8,870 bases of DNA from Armatimonadota bacterium (GCA_012841485.1 DUUU01000313.1:1-8870); one strand, 5' to 3'; counted from the stretch's first letter, positions 1 to 6,056 are shown. Made by a program: numbers and translations. The notes: generated by a model from the sequence alone, not told the origin.

Positions 1-6
1 CTCCTT
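1..6 (-). promoter_or_regulatory. Ribosome binding site of a leftward gene beyond the window
   Basis: The minus strand reads AAGGAG at 6 to 1. It has the same form as the site used by mrp in this window and lies downstream of a strong minus promoter. No start codon at a proper distance is inside the window, so the gene itself cannot be seen. Confidence 0.4.
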
Positions 7-247
7 CACTACTCTCTCGGAAGCGCGGCCTCGATCATCACGAGGCCACCACGCCGCTCCATCGCCGGTCACATCCATCCCGAAGACAGGACGTGCTCTT
101 CTGTCCCCCCACCTGGATGCGGCGCCCCTCATCGATGAGCAGGCCCGCGGCTGATCCAGCCAGCATGGGGCTTTCCCAGGGGGAGGCCGTGTCAGAGAGC
201 CGCGCCCGGCCACCGCGTCCGTGCCAGGAGCAGCCCCTTTGATAATT
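1..247 (-). ncRNA. Long structured 5' leader of a gene off the left edge (unidentified)
   Basis: No open frame with coding character runs leftward here, yet a near-consensus minus-strand promoter at 254-282 would start RNA near 247. The plus-strand CTCCTT at 1-6 reads AAGGAG on the minus strand, a good ribosome binding site, so a start codon probably lies a few bases beyond the window. That gives an untranslated leader of about 245 nt. Visible helices include GGCCTCG/CGAGGCC (27-33 with 41-47, 7-nt loop), CATCC/GGATG (76-80 with 115-119) enclosing GACAG/CTGTC (85-89 with 101-105), GGCTG-ATC-CAGCC (149-161), and a 12-bp perfect palindrome CTCATCGATGAG (128-139). I recognise no known riboswitch, T-box, 6S, SRP, RNase P or tmRNA core. 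It could be a cis-regulatory leader, a small RNA, or simply a long UTR; GC-rich DNA forms helices easily. Confidence 0.35.
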
Positions 248-253
248 GCGCCT

Positions 254-282
254 ATTGTAGGGGATGGGCCCGTAGATGTCAA
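254..282 (-). promoter_or_regulatory. Near-consensus sigma-70/sigma-A promoter, leftward
   Basis: On the minus strand the -35 box is TTGACA (282-277, 6 of 6), the spacer is 17 nt (276-260), and the -10 box is TACAAT (259-254, 5 of 6). The expected start is the A near 247. This is the best promoter match in the window and stands out in GC-rich DNA, where it is unlikely by chance. It points away from the dynamin gene. Confidence 0.75.
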
Positions 283-335
283 CCGCCTGTTTCACGAGGG
301 ATGAGGTCGTATCAGAATCCTGGAGAGATGCGGAT

Positions 336-353
336 GGCTGGTCCGGACCGGCC
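336..353. promoter_or_regulatory. Palindrome between divergent promoters, possible operator
   Basis: GGTCCGGACC at 340-349 is a perfect 10-bp palindrome. It extends to an 18-bp imperfect one (336-353) with arms GGC and GCC and a single T/G mismatch pair at 339/350. It lies between the leftward -35 (277-282) and the rightward -35 (387-392), where a shared dimeric regulator could bind. The sequence shows only the symmetry; the role is inference. Confidence 0.25.
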
Positions 354-386
354 TTCTCTCGGAACTCCAAAGCGTTCAAGAGATCC

Positions 387-415
387 TTGACATGCAGCGG
401 TCTTTGCGGTAACAT
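387..415 (+). promoter_or_regulatory. Sigma-70/sigma-A promoter of the dynamin gene
   Basis: TTGACA (387-392, 6 of 6), a 17-nt spacer (393-409) and TAACAT (410-415, 4 of 6) form a well-spaced promoter. The expected start is near 422-423. The transcript would carry about 250 nt of leader before the dynamin start at 672. The perfect -35 and exact spacing make the call reasonable; the -10 is only moderate. Confidence 0.6.
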
Positions 416-424
416 GAGGGGCAA

Positions 425-446
425 AGGGGTTGTGGCTGCAACCCCT
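425..446 (+). promoter_or_regulatory. 5'-terminal hairpin of the dynamin leader RNA
   Basis: AGGGGTTG (425-432) pairs perfectly with CAACCCCT (439-446) across a 6-nt loop, TGGCTG. From the predicted start near 422 this hairpin sits at the very 5' end of the mRNA, a position known in other bacteria to slow 5'-dependent decay. A second possible stem, TGGCG/CGCCA (446-450 with 469-473), follows but shares T446 with the first. No U tract follows, so it is unlikely to be a terminator. Confidence 0.4.
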
Positions 447-507
447 GGCGGGCGTTTCCTGGGGATAGCGCCAGCGCCGTAGATGGCGAGTGTGGTAGGA
501 GGAGAGG

Positions 508-636
508 ATGGAGCATCGCCCCCACCCAGCCCCTCTCCCTTCCCCCCCCATCCCCCTCGCTGGTTCGCTATCACGGGACCCCGATATGCACCGGGCCGGC
601 TCCGGGCCAGACAGCCGCGCGTGTGCAGTGCGTTGA
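508..636 (+). CDS. Upstream ORF: 42-residue proline-rich leader peptide
   Basis: The ATG at 508 is preceded by AGGAGG at 497-502 with 5 nt between, the second-best SD in the window and better than that of the dynamin gene. The frame runs 42 codons to TGA at 634-636. The peptide begins MEHRPHPAPLPSPPIPLAG, with seven prolines in residues 5-16, then turns hydrophilic. The C-rich run at 519-556 encodes the proline part. It resembles no family I know. It lies wholly inside the predicted dynamin leader and ends 35 nt before the dynamin ATG, so it could act as a regulatory leader peptide. The alternative is that the AGGAGG is a chance purine run and the peptide is not made. Confidence 0.35.
   Translation: MEHRPHPAPLPSPPIPLAGSLSRDPDMHRAGSGPDSRACAVR
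519..556 (-). other. G-quadruplex motif (six G runs) on the minus strand
   Basis: The plus strand has C runs of 5, 3, 4, 3, 8 and 5 (519-523, 525-527, 530-533, 537-539, 542-549, 552-556), separated by only 1, 2, 3, 2 and 2 nt. The minus strand therefore fits the canonical G3+N1-7 quadruplex pattern with two spare runs. The G-rich strand is the template for the dynamin transcript, so the RNA carries a C-rich tract. Whether it folds in the cell is unknown. Confidence 0.6.
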
Positions 637-660
637 ACGCACCGGTGGTAGAGGAGAGGT

Positions 661-675
661 ATGGGGAGCACATGA
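661..675 (+). CDS. Mini-ORF (M-G-S-T-stop) overlapping the dynamin start
   Basis: ATG at 661 has AGGAG at 652-656, 4 nt upstream. It reads Met-Gly-Ser-Thr and stops at TGA 673-675, which overlaps the dynamin ATG (672-674) as ATGA, the classic geometry of translational coupling. The dynamin start by itself has poorly placed SD choices: GGGGAG only 3 nt away, or AGGAG 15 nt away. A ribosome terminating on the mini-ORF could restart there. With only four codons, chance remains a serious alternative. Confidence 0.25.
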   Translation: MGST

Positions 676-2693
676 GCGACGTCCTGCAGAACCATCAGCA
701 TCTACAGGAGCGTGCTGCCGCCGCAATCCGGAGCCTGGCAGAGATCGCTGCCGCGCGTCACTCCAAGGTGACCTTGAAAGACCGGACCGTAGACCGCGCG
801 GATCTCCTGCGCCAGTCCGCGTCTCGCCTCGACAGCAATCAGTTCACGCTGGCGGTTGTGGGTGAGTTCAGCCGCGGCAAGAGTAGCCTCATCAACGCCA
901 TCTTGGGCACGCCCGAACTCTTGCCCACATCCATCAAGCCGGCCACGGCCGCGATCACGGTCATCCAGCACGGGCCAGCTCCCGGGTGTGCCACGGTCCA
1001 CTATAAGGATGGCACTCTCCTGGAGGGCGTGCCTCTTGAATCTCTCCGCGACTACTGCACAGCCCCAGACCTGGATGGAGCGGGGCTGCGCCACCAGATC
1101 AGCGGCACCCTGGCACGCTGGCGCCAACAAGACCGGGAGGAGGTCCCGGTCGAGGAGATCGAGCGGCAGGCACAGGATGCCGCGCCACGCGCAAGGGTGC
1201 ATACGGTCACCGTCACCTACCCTTCGCCGTTCCTCTCCGACGGGATCGTGCTGGTGGATACGCCGGGCATCGGCTCGGTAAACCCAGAGCATGGCGAGGC
1301 GACGCGCGCCTTCATCCACCGGGCGGATGCCGTCATCTTCCTCATCAACACCGACCCGGTCATCAGCGCTAGCGAATGCAACTTCCTCACCTTCCTCCAG
1401 GACTACGTCTCGCGCTTCCTCTTCGTGGTCACCAAGATCGACCGCTTTGAAGAGGCGGAGCGCCGGGAATCGCTCGAGTATACCCGCGACATCATCCAGG
1501 AGTTCACCGGGATGCCGGATCCCCCGATCTACCCGGTCTCCGCGAAGCGCTATCTCGAAGCGTGCGCTTCCGGGGACGAGGAAGCAGCGCAGGCAAGCGG
1601 TATCCCGCAGTTCCTCTCCGCGCTCCAGCTTTTTCTAGTTCGCGAGCGCGGACACTCCTTCATCCGCGAGCATGTCACCGGCGCGCTCACCCATGCCAGT
1701 GACCTCCGCAGCGCCATCGAGCTAGAGCTTCAGGGGATACGCCTCTCCCAAAGCGATCTGCGGCAACGCCTGGAGGCGACCCGGCCCGGGCTGCTGGGCG
1801 CGCGCGAGGCTCGCGACCGCCTGCTGGAATACCTCGATTCCGAGCTCACGAACGTGCCCGACCTCCTGGGCGGCGAGGCAGACATCCGCTGGATTCGCCT
1901 TTCTGCATCCCTGCGCGAGGCAATCGACGAAGAGATCGAGCGCTATCGATGGGAAGAGCTGCGCCAGGCCTCGGAGCTACTCCCCATCTTCGTGCGTGAT
2001 ACCCTGACCGCTACCCTAAACGACCGTCTGGAGGAGGCGGCCTCCCACCTGGCCATGGTCCGCCGCCGCGTGATCCGCGATTGCCGCCAGGTGGTGGACA
2101 CCATGGCCAGCAACATCGATTTCCAGATTGATAGCCTGCGCCCGCCGCGCGAGCTGGAGATGCACCTCGATTTTGACCCGGGAGCCTTCGTCAGCGACCT
2201 GAAGAAGGTGGGCACCATCACCGTCGGCAGCACCCTGGCCCTCAGCATTGGCACCGCCTTCCTCTTCGGAGGCATCGGCGCCCTGGTGATGGTAGGCGGG
2301 GTTCTCGCCAGCACCAGCATCACGAGCATGCTGAAGACACGGGTGAAAAACCAGCTCCGGGATGCGCTGACGGAGCCCCTCGCCACGCTGATGGACACCG
2401 TGCGCGTCAACCTGACCGAGGAGGTGAGCCGCCACCTGGCCGAATTCCGCGATGATGTTGACCAGGCGCTCACCGGCGCCATCAGCAACGTGGATGAGAC
2501 ATTGCGCCAGCTCGAGGCACAGGCGGCGCAAGAGGGGTTCGGCGTCGCCAGCCGGGAGGAGCTGCTCCGCAGCCAGCAAGAGGCCCTGGCGCGTCTCGAC
2601 CGCGAGCTCTCCCTGCTCCTGGGCCCCGAGTTCATACGCCGCGACGCCTCATCCGGGCTCACGGATCTTCAACAAGATCAGGCGCTGGCCTGA
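672..2693 (+). CDS. Bacterial dynamin-like protein (large GTPase)
   Basis: This 673-residue protein belongs to the bacterial dynamin-like GTPases, which bind and remodel membranes after GTP-driven self-assembly. All GTPase motifs are visible: G1 GEFSRGKSS (64-72), G2 threonine in KPATA (T92), G3 DTPG (196-199), G4 TKID (254-257), and a likely G5 around VSAK (289-292). A long helical stalk follows (about 330-505). Then comes a hydrophobic, glycine-rich stretch (about 512-550, VGTITVGSTLALSIGTAFLF and on), matching the membrane 'paddle' of cyanobacterial BDLP. A C-terminal coiled-coil region (about 570-650) completes it. The length is close to that family's usual 600-700 residues. I chose ATG 672 because the same frame extended to 483 adds only low-complexity proline-rich sequence, lacks an SD, and the family normally starts close to this point. 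It has its own promoter and a complex leader. Dynamins often occur as adjacent pairs; this one is single within the window. The cellular role is not shown. Confidence 0.93.
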   Translation: MSDVLQNHQHLQERAAAAIRSLAEIAAARHSKVTLKDRTVDRADLLRQSASRLDSNQFTLAVVGEFSRGKSSLINAILGTPELLPTSIKPATAAITVIQHGPAPGCATVHYKDGTLLEGVPLESLRDYCTAPDLDGAGLRHQISGTLARWRQQDREEVPVEEIERQAQDAAPRARVHTVTVTYPSPFLSDGIVLVDTPGIGSVNPEHGEATRAFIHRADAVIFLINTDPVISASECNFLTFLQDYVSRFLFVVTKIDRFEEAERRESLEYTRDIIQEFTGMPDPPIYPVSAKRYLEACASGDEEAAQASGIPQFLSALQLFLVRERGHSFIREHVTGALTHASDLRSAIELELQGIRLSQSDLRQRLEATRPGLLGAREARDRLLEYLDSELTNVPDLLGGEADIRWIRLSASLREAIDEEIERYRWEELRQASELLPIFVRDTLTATLNDRLEEAASHLAMVRRRVIRDCRQVVDTMASNIDFQIDSLRPPRELEMHLDFDPGAFVSDLKKVGTITVGSTLALSIGTAFLFGGIGALVMVGGVLASTSITSMLKTRVKNQLRDALTEPLATLMDTVRVNLTEEVSRHLAEFRDDVDQALTGAISNVDETLRQLEAQAAQEGFGVASREELLRSQQEALARLDRELSLLLGPEFIRRDASSGLTDLQQDQALA

Positions 2694-2705
2694 AGACCCG
2701 CGTGG

Positions 2706-2719
2706 GCGGGGACACCCGC
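2706..2719 (+). terminator. GC hairpin just after the dynamin stop (weak terminator candidate)
   Basis: GCGGG-GACA-CCCGC forms a tight 5-bp stem with a 4-nt loop, 13 nt after the dynamin stop codon. There is no U run, so it is at best a weak or Rho-assisted end and could equally be a 3' stabilising hairpin. The 225-nt gap to the next gene has no clear promoter, so read-through into the next gene is possible. Confidence 0.25.
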
Positions 2720-2876
2720 GAGAGATCACGTCGCCGGACCGATGGGCGCCCGGGGAGCGGGCACCCCGTCGCCTTGTTGCCAGCAGCCAGCGTACCTCCC
2801 GCGCGAAACCCGAACGCCCTTCTCCGCGTCCAACCAGCATGGGAGCGGCGGCCCGATGGGCGCGGCCGCGCGAACT

Positions 2877-2903
2877 GGGCCTGAAGTATTTCGCGCCAGG
2901 CCC
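2877..2903 (+). promoter_or_regulatory. Hairpin immediately before the ribosome binding site of the secreted protein
   Basis: GGGCCTG (2877-2883) pairs perfectly with CAGGCCC (2897-2903) around a 13-nt loop. The 3' arm ends 6 nt before GGAGG at 2910-2914. A hairpin here could position or shield the ribosome site, or be the processed 5' end of a dynamin-secreted protein transcript. The pairing is seen; the role is inference. Confidence 0.3.
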
Positions 2904-2909
2904 TCTGCT

Positions 2910-2918
2910 GGAGGTGAG
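2910..2918 (+). promoter_or_regulatory. Near-perfect ribosome binding site deciding the start at 2919
   Basis: GGAGGTGAG directly precedes ATG 2919; GGAGGTGA is fully complementary to the usual 3' end of 16S rRNA. It overrules the ATG at 2742, which has no SD and would put 59 arginine/proline-rich residues ahead of the signal peptide. Confidence 0.85.
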
Positions 2919-5900
2919 ATGCGGCTCATTCAGAGAGTTGGGGAGATCTCCGCTGGCGAGCGACGATACGCGCGCCGATGGAGCGCGGCCTGCATCCTTG
3001 GGGGGGTCGCTCTTCTGTTGGCGATGGCGAGCGCCGCGCCGGCCGGGGCTGTCGGAACCACCACGGGCACCGGGCGCATCGCGGTCACGGGTATCCACCC
3101 GACGGGCTATGTGGGACTGCTGGCGCGCAACGGCCTATCGCGCGATATTCTGCTCGATTACCAGTTATCCGACCCCGCGCTCCTCTCGCGCTATGATCTC
3201 ATCATCGTCGCCGGGGCTACCCCCGCTATGATCGGGCGCCAGCGGCCGGCCCCAGGAGGATCCGCCGGCAACAGTGGCCTCGATGCGCTCACCCACTATG
3301 TCGCCCAGGGCGGTAGCCTCCTCCTGGATTACAGCGGCGCCAGCCCCCCCCTCATGGCCTGGCTCACGGGCCGGAGCGCCCGGCTGCCAGCAGGAGCATC
3401 CGGCTTGCGGACGACCGCCCGTTTCCGGCTTGCCGCCGGCGACAACCCCCTCCTGTCGGAGGTGGGTCAAAACGAGAGCTTCCCGCCGGCATCCATCAGC
3501 TATGTGCCCGTGCCGTTAGACCCCGAGCGCAGCGTCGTGCTCGCCGAGTTCTTGCGGCCTACCGGCAAGATTCCCCAGCGGCAGGCGCGCCGCGCCGCGA
3601 ACCAACAGCAGGAGGTTCAGGCCCCTGCCGGCTCGCCAGCCATTCTGCTCGAGCCACTGGGCAAAGGGAAGATCATTCACTCTGGCGTCTCCATCGGCCT
3701 GGGAATTGCCCTCGCCGGCATCGATTACGACCGGCTGGTGATGGCGATGATTCGCGAGCTCACTGGCGGCCGGGCCACCCCCCAGCTGACCCCCGAGGGC
3801 ACCCGCTTGAGACGCAAGCAGAGCAGCCGCAGTGTGGGAGACGATAGTGCGGAGCCCGCCGATGAAGAGGCGCCGGCTCTGGCCATCCCGGAGCGCCCGG
3901 ATGGTCCTGGCACGCGCGGCGCGCTCCCCAAGGGCTTCTCGCTGGCGGAGGAGGATCCCGCCACGGAGTACAACCTGCATGGTCACTTGCAGGGAAGCCA
4001 GGCCGAAGTGCTCCTCAACTACTGGAGCGGGGCCGATCACCTGCGGGTCATCATCGCATCCTCCGGCATCCGCGTGATCCAGGTCTCCGCTGGCCGCGCT
4101 CGCGGACTCTGCCACACCAAGGCGGAGATCGTCAGGGGCACGCCGGTGGTGATCAAGGAACGCCGCCACCGTCTCATCGTGATCGCCGGACCGGCTTCCG
4201 CCACCGCCTCGATTAGCGACCTGCACCGTGGCAGCATCGCGCTCCGCGGCGCCCTGGGCGAGGTGCGCTATCAGCCGGTGGAGCCCCCTCTCTTCAGCGA
4301 TGACTTCATGCGCACCAGTGATGAGCCCGGCGGCTGGGAGACACATGGCGGCACGTGGCAGACGGCCCCCGTGCAGAACCCGGATATGGGCGCCAATCCC
4401 TTCTCCTATAAGGTGCGCGCGGAAGCCGAGCCCGCGACCGCCATCGCCGGCTATCCCTACTGGGACGAGTATCGCCTTACGGCCTCTCTTCGCCCGGAAA
4501 CCGCGAGCGGTCACGTCGGAATGGGGTTCTACGTTCAGGATCCGCAGAACATGCTCCTCTTCCGCGCGCGGATTTTGGAGGGCGGCGCCCCACACGCGGA
4601 CGGCTTTGCCCTCATCCGCCTGGTGGATGGCCGCGAGCAGGTGCTCGCGCAACGCCCCGGCGGACTGCGCCCCTCTCAGTGGTACCGCGTACAGGTAAAG
4701 GCGGAGGGCCCCTGGATCGGCGCTTTCGTCGATGGCGAGCGTCTCCTGGCCGTGCGCGAGACGACCTTCTCGGGCGGCCAGATCGCCCTCCGAGCAGTGC
4801 AGACGGCGGCACGCTTCGATGACGTGCTCGTGGAGCCGGTCACGCTCCCCCTGGATACCGGGCAGCGCCTGGTCGGGACCGTTCCCGCCTGGGCCGGCAT
4901 CATCGACGTGGATAGCTGGGCGGGCCCCGCCACTCCCTGGGAGGCCCATCCGGAGGTGCCCGGGCTCTTCTGGCGGCGAGGCGTCTTCTATGGCGATGTG
5001 GGCCTGCGGTTCGAGATCCCCGCGCTCCCTCCGGGAGGCGAGGCGATGCTCCTCGCCGATGGCGATGGCGAGTCTGTGCAGAGTGGCTACTCGCTCACCC
5101 TTTCTCGCAGCGAAACCACCACGTCCCTCGTCCTAGCCCAGGGTGGCAAGGTGCTGGCGCGCTCCACTCTACTGAACGCCGGCCCGTTCGCCCTGAGCCT
5201 GCGCAAGCAGGGTACCCGCGTTCTCGGCCTAGTAGACGACAAGGTGGTTGTGAAGGCACCCGCCACCGAGCCGGCCGGCGCCGGCCGGCTCGCCTTTTGG
5301 GCCGTCGGCTTCAAACCCCGAATCTCCTCCATCGCGGTCTGGTCGGCCAACATCAGCGACTACACCTTCGATACCGCGCCCGTGGATTGGTGGGTGGCGA
5401 GCGGCGAGTGGGACATTACCAACCGCTGGAGCTGCACGCCGGATTGGTCGTGGTTTGGCGGCTTCAGCGCGGACGTCGCGGCGATTTGGCATAAGCGCGC
5501 CTTTGAAGGGAACATCGCGCTCGACTTTTACGCCGGGCCAAAGATGATCACCCTGGACGGGCGTAAGAAGGAGGCGATGGCCGATTTCAACGCCGCGCTC
5601 TGCAGCGATGGCACGAACATCAACAGCGGCTACGCCTTCCTCGTCGCGGAGAAAGGGGTAGGCGCCCGGATTCTGAAGCAGGGTCAGGTGGTCGCGGAAA
5701 ACCGCGCATTTCGGCTCTTCTCGCACGGGCACAACCGCTGGGCCAACATCCGCGTGGAGAAGCACAACGGCCGACTACGCCTCTTCGTGGAAGGCCAACT
5801 CGCCGTGGAGTATACCGATCCGGAGCCACTCTCCGGCGGCTACGCGGGCATCTGGACTCAGAACAACGGCATCATGGTGCCGCGCGTCACGCTCTACTAC

Positions 5901-5945
5901 GAGGCTCCGGGCGAGCGTCTCCTCTCGCTCCCCTGGCAGGGATGA
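2919..5945 (+). CDS. Secreted multidomain protein: GATase1-like unit plus three concanavalin-like beta-sandwich units
   Basis: The mature start gives 1008 residues. The N-terminus is a signal sequence: basic residues to about 22, hydrophobic core about 23-40 (AACILGGVALLLAMASA), and likely cleavage near residues 39-44. Residues about 50-285 look like a Rossmann/GATase1-like or ThuA-like unit, with strands at YDLIIVAG (from 92) and YVAQGGSLLLDYSG (from 127) and a closing GKGKIIHSGVSIG (from 248). I see no clear catalytic Cys-His pair. A charged, probably disordered linker follows (about 285-340), then a small beta region (about 340-455). Three beta-sandwich units of LamG/DUF1080 (3-keto-disaccharide hydrolase) type follow at about 459-640, 650-805 and 813-1000. 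Each ends in the family pattern of W..vrV...g.....vDg and GG.agl. The third is tryptophan-rich (about 820-845). It is probably an exported carbohydrate- or surface-binding protein; substrate and enzymatic activity are unknown. I do not recognise a named gene. Confidence 0.85.
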   Translation: MRLIQRVGEISAGERRYARRWSAACILGGVALLLAMASAAPAGAVGTTTGTGRIAVTGIHPTGYVGLLARNGLSRDILLDYQLSDPALLSRYDLIIVAGATPAMIGRQRPAPGGSAGNSGLDALTHYVAQGGSLLLDYSGASPPLMAWLTGRSARLPAGASGLRTTARFRLAAGDNPLLSEVGQNESFPPASISYVPVPLDPERSVVLAEFLRPTGKIPQRQARRAANQQQEVQAPAGSPAILLEPLGKGKIIHSGVSIGLGIALAGIDYDRLVMAMIRELTGGRATPQLTPEGTRLRRKQSSRSVGDDSAEPADEEAPALAIPERPDGPGTRGALPKGFSLAEEDPATEYNLHGHLQGSQAEVLLNYWSGADHLRVIIASSGIRVIQVSAGRARGLCHTKAEIVRGTPVVIKERRHRLIVIAGPASATASISDLHRGSIALRGALGEVRYQPVEPPLFSDDFMRTSDEPGGWETHGGTWQTAPVQNPDMGANPFSYKVRAEAEPATAIAGYPYWDEYRLTASLRPETASGHVGMGFYVQDPQNMLLFRARILEGGAPHADGFALIRLVDGREQVLAQRPGGLRPSQWYRVQVKAEGPWIGAFVDGERLLAVRETTFSGGQIALRAVQTAARFDDVLVEPVTLPLDTGQRLVGTVPAWAGIIDVDSWAGPATPWEAHPEVPGLFWRRGVFYGDVGLRFEIPALPPGGEAMLLADGDGESVQSGYSLTLSRSETTTSLVLAQGGKVLARSTLLNAGPFALSLRKQGTRVLGLVDDKVVVKAPATEPAGAGRLAFWAVGFKPRISSIAVWSANISDYTFDTAPVDWWVASGEWDITNRWSCTPDWSWFGGFSADVAAIWHKRAFEGNIALDFYAGPKMITLDGRKKEAMADFNAALCSDGTNINSGYAFLVAEKGVGARILKQGQVVAENRAFRLFSHGHNRWANIRVEKHNGRLRLFVEGQLAVEYTDPEPLSGGYAGIWTQNNGIMVPRVTLYYEAPGERLLSLPWQG
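5267..5292. repeat. Perfect 26-bp palindrome inside the secreted-protein gene, followed by TTTT
   Basis: The half-site CGAGCCGGCCGGC (5267-5279) is followed directly by its exact reverse complement (5280-5292), then CC and TTTT (5295-5298). As RNA it makes an 11-bp all-but-pure GC stem with a 4-nt loop, terminator-like in form. It encodes roughly residues 783-792 (EPAGAGRLA), in the second beta-sandwich unit. The reading frame is intact across it. Confidence 0.7.
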
Positions 5946-5988
5946 CGGGGGAGGACGCGTAGCGCGAGGAAGAGGGGGAACGCGGCGG

Positions 5989-6024
5989 GAGCCGGGCAGG
6001 GCAACGGAAGCCCCTGCCCGGCTC
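5989..6024. terminator. Bidirectional hairpin between converging genes
   Basis: GAGCCGGGCAGGG (5989-6001) pairs perfectly over 13 bp with CCCTGCCCGGCTC (6012-6024) across a 10-nt loop. It lies 43 nt after the secreted-protein stop and 32 nt after the YtxH gene's stop on the other strand. A smaller hairpin GGGTG/CACCC (6025-6029 with 6036-6040) follows. No U tract exists on either side, so it may end transcripts in a U-independent or Rho-aided way, or protect both 3' ends. Confidence 0.6.
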
Positions 6025-6056
6025 GGGTGGAGTAACACCCCCCGGCGCGGCTGCTG

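Noticed and set aside
1..60. T-box leader on the minus strand
   Set aside because: No AGGGTGG-ACCGCG element and no specifier-type stem I could place.
55..100. Resemblance of minus-strand GACCGGCG and CTTCGGG to the FMN riboswitch
   Set aside because: Only two short pieces match; the surrounding conserved core and helix order are absent.
276..482. 68-codon plus-strand ORF before the dynamin
   Set aside because: It spans the promoter at 387-415, has no SD before its ATG, and shows no family resemblance.
483..671. N-terminal extension of the dynamin starting at ATG 483
   Set aside because: No SD before 483, low-complexity proline-rich content, and the family-like sequence begins right at ATG 672.
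38..673. 211-codon minus-strand ORF across the regulatory region
   Set aside because: It runs antisense through the leader and both promoters; composition is typical of a GC-rich shadow frame and no SD fits.
2739..2863. 11-bp direct repeat CCGATGGGCGC (2739-2749 and 2853-2863)
   Set aside because: Two GC-rich copies 114 bp apart with no further flanking similarity; probably chance.
3516..4949. 477-codon minus-strand ORF inside the secreted-protein gene
   Set aside because: Shadow of a strongly supported gene; Ala/Gly/Arg/His-rich with no recognisable domain.
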